Shown in pieces: positions 1 to 9,355 of a stretch of DNA of 54,176 nt. The notes beneath the pieces are model-generated. The model made no database searches, had not been told where the DNA came from, and saw only the letters and a list, made by a program, of their open reading frames with translations. The DNA lies in assembly GCF_008764245.1 (NCBI RefSeq), contig NZ_VTQV01000031.1, forward strand, positions 1 through 54,176, read 5' to 3'. Numbering within the stretch: the first letter of the stretch is position 1; each line of letters begins with the position of its first letter. Origin of the DNA: Bacillus subtilis (GTDB lineage: Bacteria; Bacillota; Bacilli; Bacillales; Bacillaceae_C). Both the position numbers and the translations under genes were made by a program.

Positions 1-33
1 TTCCGACTAAATTTTAGTCGGAAACACTTGACA
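1..33. promoter_or_regulatory. 23-bp palindrome directly before a -35 hexamer
   Basis: Positions 1-23 form a perfect inverted repeat (11-bp arms TTCCGACTAAA / TTTAGTCGGAA around one T). A consensus -35 hexamer TTGACA follows at 28-33, about 105 bp before the ankyrin gene; the matching -10 is poor (TATGCA near 50). No T-run follows the dyad, so an operator for a TetR- or MarR-type repressor is more likely than a terminator. The dyad lies exactly at the window edge, so it may also reflect where an assembly broke. The regulator is not identifiable here. Confidence 0.4.
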
Positions 34-139
34 AATTTATTTTTTGTTTATGCAACACTAATGTTATTACATAAGAGAAAATAAATGTGAGACTCGTTTA
101 ATTATTTGTCCCGGGTATATAGGGAAGGAGGAGGTAGAC

Positions 140-859
140 ATGCGAATAACGACTCCTATATGGATCGTTATAGTGATGATTTTACTTGTTGCATGCCAAT
201 CTGATTCAGATTATTCAGATCCCTTATCAGAAAAAGCAGAATCAAATACAGAGGAGGATATACCAATGAATCAAAATCAATTTATCTTAGCGGCAGAAAA
301 AGGCGATGTAGAAGAGGTTTTGCGCCTTCTTGAAAAAGGTGTAGATATTGATGGGACTGATGAACAAGGAAGAACGGCGGTTGTGGCAGCGACTTATGGT
401 AACCAGGTAGAGGTAGTAGAAGCGCTAATCGATAAAGGAGCGGATATTAATATTCGCGATAACCAGTTAAATAATGTGTTTTTATATGCTGGAGCATCAG
501 GATATCTTGATATTGTCAAATTAGCGATTGAGGCAGGGGCTGATCCGACATTGACAAACAGATTTGGAGGAACGGCCCTAATCCCAGCAGCAGAACGTGG
601 GCATGTAAAGGTTGTGAAAGAACTACTGACAAATTCTGATGTCGATGTAAATCATATCAATGATTTACAATGGACTGCATTAATGGAAGCGGTCATTTTA
701 GGTGATGGAGGAAAGAATCATCAAGAAATCGTGCAATTGTTAGTGGACCATGGGGCAGATATACAAATTGGTGATGGCGATGGAATTACGCCATTGGAGC
801 ATGCACAAAGACTTGGATTCCGAGAAATCGAACAAATTTTAAAAAATGCAGCACAATAA
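140..859 (+). CDS. ankyrin-repeat lipoprotein
   Basis: 239 aa. The N-terminus has two basic/polar residues, a hydrophobic stretch and a lipobox LLVAC with the lipidated cysteine at residue 19, so the protein should be anchored on the outer face of the membrane. Residues about 45-235 are four to five ankyrin repeats (motifs such as DEQGRTAVVAA and GGTALIPAAERGH), a protein-binding fold with no catalytic role. The start at 140 has a strong Shine-Dalgarno (AAGGAGGAGG). A second in-frame ATG at 266 (residue 43) follows its own GAGGAGG at 251-257 with ideal spacing and would give a 197-aa form without the signal peptide. The next gene begins about 70 bp downstream. The binding partner is unknown. 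Confidence 0.85.
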   Translation: MRITTPIWIVIVMILLVACQSDSDYSDPLSEKAESNTEEDIPMNQNQFILAAEKGDVEEVLRLLEKGVDIDGTDEQGRTAVVAATYGNQVEVVEALIDKGADINIRDNQLNNVFLYAGASGYLDIVKLAIEAGADPTLTNRFGGTALIPAAERGHVKVVKELLTNSDVDVNHINDLQWTALMEAVILGDGGKNHQEIVQLLVDHGADIQIGDGDGITPLEHAQRLGFREIEQILKNAAQ

Positions 860-930
860 TGAATATAGTGCATAAACATTCGAAACAAAACAAGGAGCAC
901 CAATTAATTCACTTTCACAAGGAGGCAAAA

Positions 931-1221
931 ATGGTGGATGATCGTTACGCAATTACAGAGGCAGAGAAGAAACAGGTGCTATCAACCTATTTTAAGCAAG
1001 GGATCGAGGGGCCACTTGATATATTTCCAAGTATGGAAAAACGAAAGGTAATTGTATTGCAAAATATTATAAGTCGCTTTGAACGGAATAAAATTTACAC
1101 AGAAAAGGAGGTAAATGAGATATTAAAATCAATATATAGCGATTATGTAACCATCAGAAGATATCTCATTGAGTATGGTTTTATGCACCGTAGTAAGGAT
1201 TGTACGACATATTGGCTATAA
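931..1221 (+). CDS. DUF2087 domain protein
   Basis: 96 aa from the ATG at 931. An in-frame ATG at 859 overlaps the stop of the ankyrin gene but has no ribosome site, whereas 931 follows AAGGAGG at 919-925. The core (KQVLSTYF, GPLDIFPSMEKRKVIVLQ, then IYTEKEVNEILK and DYVTIRRYLIEYGFM) is the DUF2087 pattern, a small winged-helix-like domain often found at the end of transcriptional regulators or alone. DNA or protein binding is possible, but no enzymatic role is indicated. It is probably cotranscribed with the ankyrin lipoprotein. Confidence 0.75.
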   Translation: MVDDRYAITEAEKKQVLSTYFKQGIEGPLDIFPSMEKRKVIVLQNIISRFERNKIYTEKEVNEILKSIYSDYVTIRRYLIEYGFMHRSKDCTTYWL

Positions 1222-1290
1222 AGTGGGGAAATTATTAACTCTAGAATGCGGCTCTCATTAGTCGTTGGAGTTTTTGTTAAGGAGGAGCAT

Positions 1291-1739
1291 ATGAAATGTA
1301 CAGCTGCACTGCATCAAATTGAGATAGCAGTGGAAACCATCATTAAAATCATCGGAACATTAACGGAAGACCTACACCCGAAAAACATTCGATCGGAGAA
1401 CTATTAGAACATTTAGCCGTAATCTGTGAAGCAGATAGGCGTATAGCAAAGGCAGCAACAAAGGAAGAAATGGAAGAATTTTATTCCGACGTTTCCTATA
1501 AAGCATTGGCCTCCATTAAGGAAGGGTTACGTACAAATTTTAAAGCATTAAAAAATGAGTATCTGAATTTATCTGAGGAAGAACTTAAAATGGAAACGAC
1601 CTCCTATTGGGGGGTGACGTACACGCGATATGAGTGGCTGTTAGAGATCTTAGCCCATATTTATCACCATCGGGGCCAATTACATGCCATGCTCGTTCAC
1701 TGTTATCATCAAGATCCTAACATCTTGCTGTTTGAATAA
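1291..1739 (+). pseudogene. DinB-family protein, frameshifted
   Basis: Translation from ATG 1291 (AAGGAGG upstream) reads MKCTAALHQIEIAVETIIK and stops at 1407. The rest of the protein continues in another frame as KHSIGELLEHLAVICEADRR and ends at 1739. The second part has DinB/DUF664 metal-binding features, including IYHHRGQLHAML near the C-terminus. Adding one A to the five-A run at 1381-1385 restores a single frame of about 149 aa, the usual DinB length. The members of this fold that have been characterised are metal-dependent thiol transferases or bind small thiols; the specific function here is unknown. It is either a genuine pseudogene or a one-base sequencing error. Confidence 0.75.
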
Positions 1740-1867
1740 TGGTTCTCAAACTTGATCTAATGAGGAAAAACAAGGTGGTTAAATATTGAATTAACAAGGT
1801 TTAGGGTAAAAGAAGATAGAAAATGGCGATTCATATGTTCTGCGTAAATGACAATCGAGGTGTTTCT

Positions 1868-2674
1868 ATGGTTGAATTATTATATGAAAAAGTTTTGAGG
1901 ACGGATGAATGCAAGATTCACTATTGGATTTCCAAAAATAAGAGTAGCCCATGGCTAGTGTTCTTACATGGGGCTGGCGCTGATCATAATATGTTTGCTG
2001 AACAATTACAAACAGTAAGTAAAGATTTTAATGTTTTGCTTTGGGATGCAAGAGGTCATGGTTTATCGCGACCAATGGGAAACAAGTTTAGTATTACAGT
2101 GCTAATGGAAGATTTACTTGAAATACTGAATATAGAAAGTATTGATAAAGCCACATTTATAGGGCAATCAATGGGTGGCAACATCGCCCAGGAATTGGTA
2201 TTTTATTATCCACATAAGGTCGAAAAATTGGTGTTGGTTGACTGTACTTGTAATACAATGAAATTAACTGGCTTTGAGAAATTAACGCTAAAATTAACCC
2301 CCTTTTTAATACGTTTATACCCATGGGACTACTTAGTTCGTGCAAGTGTAAAAGCAAGTGCTTTAAACTCGGAAGTACAAATTTATTTAGAAAAGTCATT
2401 CCATAAAATCGGCAAAAAGGATTTTATAAAAATATTTTTAGAAACGGCTGCATGCTTACATTATGAAGAAGGATATAAAATAAATAAACCGATTCTACTG
2501 GTTTATGGGGAAAGCGATCAAACAGGTAATATTAAAAAAATTGCTTCCTCATGGGCAGCAAATGAACCCTATTGCCATTTGGTTGAAATCCCAAATGCAA
2601 GTCATTGTTCCAATCAGGATAACCCTCTGGAATTTAACGCTGCCCTTATGGAGTTTTTAAAAAAGTTTATATAA
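1868..2674 (+). CDS. alpha/beta hydrolase
   Basis: 268 aa from the ATG at 1868, which follows GAGGTG with about 7 nt spacing; the upstream in-frame ATG at 1823 has no good ribosome site. The fold is typical: LHGAG oxyanion-hole loop near residue 33-37, WDARGHGLS, nucleophile elbow GQSMGG with Ser101, acid in VYGESD, and catalytic His in ASHCSNQDN near the C-terminus. There is no signal peptide, so it is cytosolic. The substrate (ester, lactone or haloalkane-type) cannot be inferred. It faces the deacetylase gene, which converges on it. Confidence 0.85.
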   Translation: MVELLYEKVLRTDECKIHYWISKNKSSPWLVFLHGAGADHNMFAEQLQTVSKDFNVLLWDARGHGLSRPMGNKFSITVLMEDLLEILNIESIDKATFIGQSMGGNIAQELVFYYPHKVEKLVLVDCTCNTMKLTGFEKLTLKLTPFLIRLYPWDYLVRASVKASALNSEVQIYLEKSFHKIGKKDFIKIFLETAACLHYEEGYKINKPILLVYGESDQTGNIKKIASSWAANEPYCHLVEIPNASHCSNQDNPLEFNAALMEFLKKFI

Positions 2675-2744
2675 GAGCGCTATCTTCGCTTGATTTGCAC
2701 GGTATAGCTAGTAGAGTTTTTTGTATTTCCCAAAAACATATTCA

Positions 2745-3530
2745 TCATTGCTTGGCGGGAACTCCTAGCATTTCCTGAACTGTGACCAATTTAAAATCAT
2801 CTTTTCTTAGCTCATCAATGATAGTTGGCAACGCATGAATTGTCCCTGATAAATCCCCGCCGTCACCGGTGCCAGAATGTTGCAAAATGATCGATCCCGG
2901 TGTCACATTTACAAGAATATTGTTTGTTACCTGTTCTGCATCCAACCCCTTCCAGTCTAAAGAGTCCACATTCCAGTTCACGACTACTCTTTTCTGTGAA
3001 GCAAGCCATTCCAGCTGTTTTTCATTGATATTTCCGTATGGCGGTCTAACAATGGATGGCCTGAAGCCGGTATATGATTCGATTAATTCATCCGTTCTGC
3101 CTATCTGATTTTGAAAATCTGTATGACTGAGGGTTAAATAATCTGGGTGGTTATATGAATGATTCCCGATTGCATGCCCTTCCTGCACAATCCGTTTTAC
3201 CACTTCGGGATATTTTTCAATACGATATCCTACAAGAAAAAAGGTGGCTTTAACGTCTTTTTGTTTTAAAATATCTAATATGATCGGTGTGAAAGTTTCA
3301 TCTGGGGCATCATCAAAGGTCAAGGCGACTTCCCGTTTTGACTCCGGTCCCCTCATTAAAAAGGTGCTTTTATATTTATTTTTCAGTTTCGATAAATCAG
3401 ATGGAGGATTTGCGTTTGAAAAAGCTTGTGCATTACCTAGCATAAAAATGTGATTTACCGGCATTTGACCGGTTAAAGAAACAGGACTGAAGCATAGAAA
3501 TAGACATACCAACATCCACAGGTGTTTCAT
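2745..3530 (-). CDS. secreted polysaccharide deacetylase (NodB fold)
   Basis: 261 aa with a signal peptide or N-terminal anchor (about residues 1-22). NodB motifs are in order: TFDDAP at 71-76 (metal-binding and catalytic Asp pair; the usual Gly is Ala), HSYNH at 124-128 (zinc histidines), RPPYG at 162-166, DSLDWKG, and ILQHSGTGD (catalytic His). It should remove acetyl groups from peptidoglycan or another GlcNAc polymer outside the membrane, as Bacillus PdaA-, PdaB- or YxkH-type enzymes do. A G-rich stretch (AAGGGGG) precedes the ATG at somewhat long spacing. The exact substrate is open. Confidence 0.88.
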   Translation of the reverse strand: MKHLWMLVCLFLCFSPVSLTGQMPVNHIFMLGNAQAFSNANPPSDLSKLKNKYKSTFLMRGPESKREVALTFDDAPDETFTPIILDILKQKDVKATFFLVGYRIEKYPEVVKRIVQEGHAIGNHSYNHPDYLTLSHTDFQNQIGRTDELIESYTGFRPSIVRPPYGNINEKQLEWLASQKRVVVNWNVDSLDWKGLDAEQVTNNILVNVTPGSIILQHSGTGDGGDLSGTIHALPTIIDELRKDDFKLVTVQEMLGVPAKQ

Positions 3531-3716
3531 TTGACTAAAATACCCCCTTGTATTTTAAGGTTTATATAAACTATGGTTTGTAGTTAAACGCAAAATATGT
3601 AGTGTAAAAATGATTTGCGGTCAAATGTTATTATATGTGTAATTATGTAAAAAACACCGATGAAGTATTTGATGTTAACGGAAAAGGAAGATAATGGATG
3701 AAGGAGATTTATCGTC

Positions 3717-4706
3717 TTGAATGCAAAATGTATTAGATTCTACGAATTTGGTAGCCCAGAAGATGTATTAATGATTGAAGATAAAAGCATTGAACCTCTA
3801 AAAGAGCATGAAGTCCTTGTACGTATGTTGACACGACCCATTAATCCTTCTGATTTGATCCCGATCAGCGGGGCCTATGCTCATCGAATTTCGCTACCGA
3901 CGATTCCTGGGTATGAAGGTGTGGGAATTGTCGAAAAGGTCGGTCCTTTCGTTTCTAAAAGTCTGATCGGTCAACGAGTTTTGCCTCTGCGTGGTGAAGG
4001 GACATGGCAAGAATTTGTGAAAACATCAGTCCAATTTGCTGTCCCCATCCCAGATTCTATCGATGATGTTACGGCGGCCCAATTGTATATTAATCCAGTT
4101 ACAGCATGGGTGATTTGTAAGGAAGTTTTAAAACTAAAAGCGAATGATTATTTAGTAATGAATGCTGGTGGTTCTGCGATTGGGCATATTTTTGCCCAAT
4201 TAGCGAAGGTTCTCGGATTTCGCCTGATTGCGGTGACGAGGAATGATACATACACAAACGATTTACTTGAACTAGGGGCTTCTCGTGTGATCGATACTTC
4301 GCAAATACCACTCTATGAAACCATCATGGATTTAACCAATGGCGTAGGGGCAAACGCTGCGATTGATTCGATCGGGGGTGCGGACGGGAATGATTTGGCC
4401 TTCTGTGTACGCCCTAATGGACAATTTCTCACCATTGGTCTTTTATCCGGGATCCAAGTCAATTGGGCAGATATTGTCAACAAAGCAAAAGTGAATGCGA
4501 ATATGTTTCATTTACGTCATTGGAATCATAAGGTTTCGGTAGCTCAATGGCACAGAACTTTTAATCGTTTAATAAATCTCGTAGAAAATCAACAATTACG
4601 CTTAATGAAGGCTGATGCACAGTATGATTTGCTAGACGTAAAAAAGGCGATTGAAGTTGCAAATAATAGTAAAGGGAAGGTGTTTCTTACAAGCCGTTTT
4701 AAGTAA
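3717..4706 (+). CDS. MDR-family NAD(P)H-dependent reductase (enoyl reductase / quinone oxidoreductase type)
   Basis: 329 aa, TTG start at 3717 preceded by AAGGAG at 3701-3706; there is no nearby in-frame ATG. The N-terminal GroES-like domain (RPINPSDLIPISGAY, IPGYEGVG) lacks the cysteine-rich structural zinc lobe. The Rossmann half contains NAGGSAIG near residue 150, and GANAAIDSIGG marks the cofactor domain. The RPINPSD motif is typical of 2-enoyl thioester reductase (MECR/ETR) relatives, so reduction of an alpha,beta-unsaturated carbonyl or thioester is likely. It stands alone, divergent from the deacetylase. Confidence 0.8.
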   Translation: MNAKCIRFYEFGSPEDVLMIEDKSIEPLKEHEVLVRMLTRPINPSDLIPISGAYAHRISLPTIPGYEGVGIVEKVGPFVSKSLIGQRVLPLRGEGTWQEFVKTSVQFAVPIPDSIDDVTAAQLYINPVTAWVICKEVLKLKANDYLVMNAGGSAIGHIFAQLAKVLGFRLIAVTRNDTYTNDLLELGASRVIDTSQIPLYETIMDLTNGVGANAAIDSIGGADGNDLAFCVRPNGQFLTIGLLSGIQVNWADIVNKAKVNANMFHLRHWNHKVSVAQWHRTFNRLINLVENQQLRLMKADAQYDLLDVKKAIEVANNSKGKVFLTSRFK

Positions 4707-4850
4707 CGAAAAATAGAGCATCCAAGTTGAAAAATACTCGTTTTTAGTAAATTTTATCCCGGAACCATCCGTAAAATCCTCACTAAAAGCAGTCTCTTAT
4801 GCTACACTTATATTGTCAGAATTTAATGAATGATGATAGGAGGAGGACGA

Positions 4851-5474
4851 ATGGGTTCAAGAATCATGCATTCAATTATCGGGCATAAAATAGCGGAAGC
4901 TTTATCGATAGAGGATAAAACATCCTTTTTGCTTGGAAGTGTGGCTCCAGACGCTGTTTTTTCACACGAGGAAAAAAACGCTTCCCACTTTTTTATAGGT
5001 GATGCCCTTGATTATTCAAGACATGTGGATGAACAAGGATTTTTACATAAGTATCGTTCACATCTAGAAAATAAAAATGATTATTTAATCGGGTATTATG
5101 CTCATTTAATTGCGGATGACATTTGGCTCAGAGGCTTTTATCTTTCCTGGTTAAGGAACAGAATGGATGCTATTGAAGGATTATACACGTTATACCATAA
5201 TGATTTCCGCTTATTAAATGGGAAATTATTAGAACACTATAGTTTTACCAATGAATTGAGAAAAACGTTTAGTCATTTTCCTGCCATTTTAGATTTGGAA
5301 GAGGTGAAAGCCAAGGACGTTGAAAACTTCATCCCTTATGTATTGGGCGATATGGATTATGATCAGGAAGGTTTAAATGAAAACCTTAATGTTTTTACAT
5401 TTGACCAGATCATTGGCTATATTGAGACATCGTTTGAAGTAGGGATAAATAAAATAAAGCCTCTACTTACTTAA
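4851..5474 (+). CDS. zinc-dependent phospholipase C-like protein
   Basis: 207 aa from ATG 4851, which directly follows AGGAGGACGA; the ATGs at 4830 and 4833 have no ribosome site. The sequence begins MGSRIMHSIIGHKIAEAL and contains LLGSVAPDAVFS, HFFIGDALDYSRHV and YYAHLIADDIW. These His/Asp clusters match the zinc-dependent phospholipase C/S1-P1 nuclease-like helical fold found in many Bacillus genomes. No signal peptide is visible, which argues against a secreted lipase. The physiological substrate is unknown. It lies about 80 bp before the YhfP-like reductase and could be cotranscribed. Confidence 0.65.
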   Translation: MGSRIMHSIIGHKIAEALSIEDKTSFLLGSVAPDAVFSHEEKNASHFFIGDALDYSRHVDEQGFLHKYRSHLENKNDYLIGYYAHLIADDIWLRGFYLSWLRNRMDAIEGLYTLYHNDFRLLNGKLLEHYSFTNELRKTFSHFPAILDLEEVKAKDVENFIPYVLGDMDYDQEGLNENLNVFTFDQIIGYIETSFEVGINKIKPLLT

Positions 5475-5553
5475 GAGATTTTTAGTTGAAATTCTCTTGA
5501 TCGAATACTACCATGTCTATACGTACAAAGTATATAAGCAAGTTGGAGGTCGT

Positions 5554-6555
5554 ATGATGGAAAATACATTCAAAGCTTTAGTAATAGAGCAAGAAAATGA
5601 AGGTTTAAATTTAGAGGTCAAGGAAATGGAACCTTCTGATTTACCAGATGATGATGTCTTAATTAAAGTGAAATATAGCGGCATAAACTATAAAGATGGT
5701 CTTGCGGCTCACCCCGATGGGAAAATAGTGAATCAGTATCCGTTTATTCCAGGAATTGATTTAGCTGGAGAAGTCGTTTTGTCAAAAGATGAACGCTATA
5801 AAAAAGGGGACGCCGTTATCGTAACGAGTTATGAATTAGGCGTTTCCCACTTTGGCGGCTATAGTGAATATGCAAGTGTCCCTTCAGAATGGATCGTGCC
5901 GCTCCCAGCAGGCTTAACCTTAAGAGAAAGTATGATATTAGGAACAGCGGGTTTTACGGCTGCGTTATCCATTCAAAGACTAGAAGAGAACGGGCTGAAT
6001 CCAGAACGTGGTTCCGTTCTTGTAACAGGTGCAACGGGGGGCGTAGGTAGTATTGCGATCGCTCTGTTGAAAAAGAAAGGGTATCATGTTGTAGCGAGCA
6101 CGGGAAAATTATCTGAAGAAGCCTATCTACATCAGTTAGGTGCGGATGAAGTGATCGATAGAGAAGCTGTTTATAATGGTACGTTAAAAAATCTTAGCAA
6201 ACAAAAATGGGCGGGAGCCATTGATCCGGTAGGTGGGGAACCGCTAGCCTCGCTTTTGAGCCAAATAAAATACCGCGGCAGTGTTGCTGTGAGTGGGTTA
6301 ACAGCGGGAGTAAAAGTCCCAACAACCGTGTTTCCATTTATATTACGTGGTGTTTCGTTACTGGGAATTGATTCAGTATATTGCCCGATGGAAGAACGCA
6401 AAAATGTATGGGAACGTTTATCAACGGATTTAAAACCCAATAGGCTGAATGATTTTATCTTCAAGGAAGTTACATTAGAGGCATTGCCAGAACTGTTGCC
6501 TTCCGTTCTTAAGAGTCATCATCGAGGTAGAATTCTTGTCAATATAGATGACTAA
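5554..6555 (+). CDS. yhfP: YhdH/YhfP-family quinone oxidoreductase (acryloyl-CoA reductase type)
   Basis: 333 aa from ATG 5554 after TTGGAGGT; an upstream in-frame ATG at 5497 lacks a ribosome site. Family markers include YSGINYKDGLA, FIPGIDLAGEV, the nucleotide-binding VTGATGGVGSIA and AIDPVGGEPL, and the length matches the family (about 330 aa). Characterised relatives (AcuI/YhdH) use NADPH to reduce acryloyl-CoA or other activated enones. The enzyme is cytosolic and zinc-free. The gene symbol is by resemblance to Bacillus subtilis YhfP only. Confidence 0.85.
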   Translation: MMENTFKALVIEQENEGLNLEVKEMEPSDLPDDDVLIKVKYSGINYKDGLAAHPDGKIVNQYPFIPGIDLAGEVVLSKDERYKKGDAVIVTSYELGVSHFGGYSEYASVPSEWIVPLPAGLTLRESMILGTAGFTAALSIQRLEENGLNPERGSVLVTGATGGVGSIAIALLKKKGYHVVASTGKLSEEAYLHQLGADEVIDREAVYNGTLKNLSKQKWAGAIDPVGGEPLASLLSQIKYRGSVAVSGLTAGVKVPTTVFPFILRGVSLLGIDSVYCPMEERKNVWERLSTDLKPNRLNDFIFKEVTLEALPELLPSVLKSHHRGRILVNIDD

Positions 6556-6973
6556 GGTGTAGAAGTGAAACTACACGCACTTTTGCGATTGATTTAGGAG
6601 GGGGAAATGCGAGACATCCTTTTTGGGGCCTGGCTAAGCCCCGCTTATACTAGCGGTGGAGCCCAGCGCTTATTTTACCCTCCTAACAGTTGTAATACTA
6701 AGAGACTTTGGAGAGATAATAAAGGATGAAACAACCTTTGGGCATACCCAGGCACTAATCTAGATAAAATATCCAGTATGGGAAAGCAATCGTGTGAGAG
6801 TCCATCTATCGAAAAAATCATTCATTATACACCCTTGCATCTAAAAAAAGCAGCATTTTAATGCTATTACGATCTTCTTTACTTTTAAGGCACTTCCATG
6901 TATGCTTGATTATGTTTTGGAAGTATATATGATTCACATACTATCATGGCGTTTTTACATAAGGAGTATATCA
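6556..6973. other. intergenic region with GC-rich hairpin, no gene
   Basis: 418 bp between the YhfP-like reductase and the transporter. No credible reading frame is seen. It contains a GC-rich stem (GGGGC / GCCCC around 6625-6642), a further G/C-rich tract to about 6670, and a short dyad AGCATT-TT-AATGCT near 6852. The middle part (6590-6800) is unlike neighbouring AT-rich spacers and may be the remnant of a structured RNA or mobile element. I could not assign it to a known riboswitch or intron. Confidence 0.35.
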
Positions 6974-8347
6974 ATGACACAATTGAAAGAACAATGGACT
7001 TCAAAACTAGGCTTTATATTAGCTACTGCTGGTTCTGCCATAGGATTAGGCGCAATTTGGAAATTTCCGTATATAACGGGTGTTTCGGGTGGGGGAGCTT
7101 TTTTTCTCATCTTTTTAATTTTTACAATTTTCATTGGAATGCCGATCTTATTGGCAGAATTTATTATCGGGCGCGGATCACAGAAAGACGCCGTATCGGC
7201 TTATAAATTTTTTGCTCCAGGGTCTAGTTGGCATCTCATAGGGGTACTTGGAATGGTGACATGTTTCATCCTCTTATCTTTCTATAGCGTTGTTGGCGGA
7301 TGGATCCTGATTTTCTTATACGAGACAATGGCTGGTCATTTAGCTGGACTTTCTGAGCAAATGTATGGAGATGTATTCAATAACTTGATTGCCAATCCCT
7401 CCTATGCCATTATGGCGCAATTTATTTTTATCATTATTACGATTGTTGTTGTAGCAAGAGGGGTGCAGAAAGGAATTGAACGGGCAAGCAAGATTATGAT
7501 GCCTGCCCTGTTTATTGCTTTTCTTATTTTAATTATTCGTTCCTTAACATTGGATAATATTAGTGAAGGACTTTCCTTCTTTTTATATCCGGACTTTTCC
7601 AATCTATCATCAAAAACCATTTTATTTGCTCTTGGGCAATCTTTCTTTTCCATCAGTGTCGGGGTATCTGTTATGGTGACATACAGTTCGTATTTATCTA
7701 AACAAGAGGATCTTCCTAAATCTGCCTTTACCATCGTGATGATGAATGTTTTAATCTCGTTATTAGCAGGACTCGCCATTTTCCCGGCCGTATTTTCATT
7801 AGGATTTGAACCTACCGAAGGTCCCGGATTATTGTTTGTTGTTCTGCCAGCCGTATTCGATAAAATTCCGTTTGGCTCTCTCTTTTTGATTCTATTTTTA
7901 GTGTTATTTTTGTTTGCTACACTAACATCCGCATTCTCGATGCTAGAGATTATCGTCGCAGCAGTCACAAAAGGGGAACAGCGCAAACGCCAGAAGATCA
8001 CATGGATAACTGGGATTTTGATTTTTATCGTTGGCATTCCTTCTGCATTATCTGCAGGAGTCATGAGTAACTTTACACTATTTGGAAAAACAATGTTTGA
8101 TCTCTCTGATTATCTTGTTTCAAATATCTTAATGCCATTGGGCGCTTTGCTCATTTCCATTTTTGTTGGATTTAAAATCAACAGAAAAACATTATGGGAA
8201 GAAATAAGTTCCGGTTCCAGCTACGGTAAGAAAATATTTGCCGGATGGCTTTTACTAATAAAATATGTGGCGCCAATCGCCATCATTATTGTGTTTTTAG
8301 ACGTAATTGGAGTATATAATCTGATTTTCTCCTTATTCCCTCGGTAA
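6974..8347 (+). CDS. sodium-dependent transporter, NSS (SNF) family
   Basis: 457 aa from ATG 6974 (AAGGAG upstream); the in-frame ATG at 6902 has no ribosome site. The N-terminus [20 protein letters not shown] is the family hallmark: TM1 with the unwound glycine region and the conserved Trp/Arg-type gate. About 11-12 hydrophobic segments follow. Bacterial members import amino acids such as tryptophan, leucine or tyrosine together with sodium ions across the plasma membrane. The substrate cannot be read from sequence alone. No terminator or operon partner is clear; the gene appears monocistronic. Confidence 0.92.
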   Translation: MTQLKEQWTSKLGFILATAGSAIGLGAIWKFPYITGVSGGGAFFLIFLIFTIFIGMPILLAEFIIGRGSQKDAVSAYKFFAPGSSWHLIGVLGMVTCFILLSFYSVVGGWILIFLYETMAGHLAGLSEQMYGDVFNNLIANPSYAIMAQFIFIIITIVVVARGVQKGIERASKIMMPALFIAFLILIIRSLTLDNISEGLSFFLYPDFSNLSSKTILFALGQSFFSISVGVSVMVTYSSYLSKQEDLPKSAFTIVMMNVLISLLAGLAIFPAVFSLGFEPTEGPGLLFVVLPAVFDKIPFGSLFLILFLVLFLFATLTSAFSMLEIIVAAVTKGEQRKRQKITWITGILIFIVGIPSALSAGVMSNFTLFGKTMFDLSDYLVSNILMPLGALLISIFVGFKINRKTLWEEISSGSSYGKKIFAGWLLLIKYVAPIAIIIVFLDVIGVYNLIFSLFPR

Positions 8348-8496
8348 TGTGGCCGGGGGATAGTCTAATCTATAACCACATGTCTTTGATCCTGAAATGG
8401 CCGCTCAAATTACGGGAGCAAAGAAAAACATAATAAGTAGAACCATCTACTGCAAATACCGTTACCCGCATAGCGACTAGCAAACATTGGAAAAAT

Positions 8497-8703
8497 TTAC
8501 CGTTTGAACCATTTGTTTATAAGAAAATGAAATGTTTCATTATGGCGTATAATGGTAAACCAAAGTATTGAACCACATACAATTGTTTGGACTCTTATTT
8601 CTCCTTCGAATAAAACCTGAATGGGAAGTATGCAGATTAAAAGTACGATTCCTGTCGATATTGCTAAAATCTCGATATAAAAACGTAATCTAAGAAGGTT
8701 CAT
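8497..8703 (-). CDS. small two-helix membrane protein, hypothetical
   Basis: 68 aa if started at the ATG at 8703 (MNLLRLRFYIEILAIST). A TTG four codons upstream (8715) is an alternative, and neither has a strong ribosome site. Two hydrophobic segments (about residues 9-29 and 36-52) are followed by a basic C-terminus (INKWFKR), consistent with a small inner-membrane protein. No family was recognised. It lies alone between the transporter and the tandem-repeat region, so its reality is uncertain. Confidence 0.4.
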   Translation of the reverse strand: MNLLRLRFYIEILAISTGIVLLICILPIQVLFEGEIRVQTIVCGSILWFTIIRHNETFHFLINKWFKR

Positions 8704-8991
8704 GGAATACACCAACTTTAACTTGTACTTTAATTCTTAGTAGCGGGCCTCTAATAACAAAGGGGAGATTTAACTTTCTGTAAAATGAAAGGTGACTGAA
8801 ATCTGATTTTGTATTTTGCTGAAAAAATTAGAACTTTTATCGTATTACAAAAATAATAAGCGGAGATCTTGCTTTTTGTTGAAAACAAAGATTACCTGAC
8901 CCAAAACACAACTAAAAGGAAATATTCAACTTTATGGTAACGCTCTTTTCCTATATCGTCAACGGAGGAATACTTTGATAGGGGGAGTGGT

Positions 8992-9355
8992 GGGGTTGGA
9001 TGTACGAAAAGTCGAGGGATCCTCGAAAACGTGTATCCAAAGTGGGGTTGGATGTACGAAAAGCCGAAGGATCCTCGAAAACGTGTATCCAAAGTGGGGT
9101 TGGATATACGAAAAGTCGAAGGATCCTCGAAAACGCGGATCCAAAGTGGAGTTGGATGCACGAAAAGCCGATAGATCCTCGAAAACGTGTATCCAAAGTG
9201 GGGTTGGATGCACGAAAAGTCGAGAGATCCTCGAAAACGTGTATCCAAAGTGGAGTTGGATGTACGAAAAGCCGAAGGATCCTCAAAAACGTAGATCCAT
9301 ATTGGAGTTGGATGTACGAAAAGTCGAGAGATCCTCGAAAACGTAGATCCAGAAT
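8992..9355. repeat. 52-bp tandem repeat, seven copies
   Basis: Seven head-to-tail units begin at 8992, 9044, 9096, 9148, 9200, 9252 and 9304, each exactly 52 bp. The consensus starts G(G/A)GGTTGGATGTACGAAAAG, has a near-palindromic core around GGATCCTCG, and ends ACGTGTATCCAAAGT. Units differ by only a few substitutions. Because 52 is not a multiple of three and stops are absent from several frames, spurious open frames arise on both strands. No spacers separate the units, so it is not a CRISPR array. It behaves like a dispersed intergenic Bacillaceae repeat. Confidence 0.95.

Noticed and set aside
6580-6800. Group II intron or T-box leader
   Set aside because: No domain V hairpin, reverse-transcriptase frame, T-box consensus or aminoacyl-tRNA/amino-acid gene context could be identified with confidence.
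7402-8064. 220-aa minus-strand frame inside the NSS transporter
   Set aside because: It is antisense to a well-supported transporter and has low-complexity, N/T-rich composition typical of a shadow.
8992-9355. CRISPR array
   Set aside because: Units are contiguous with no variable spacers, and no cas gene is present.
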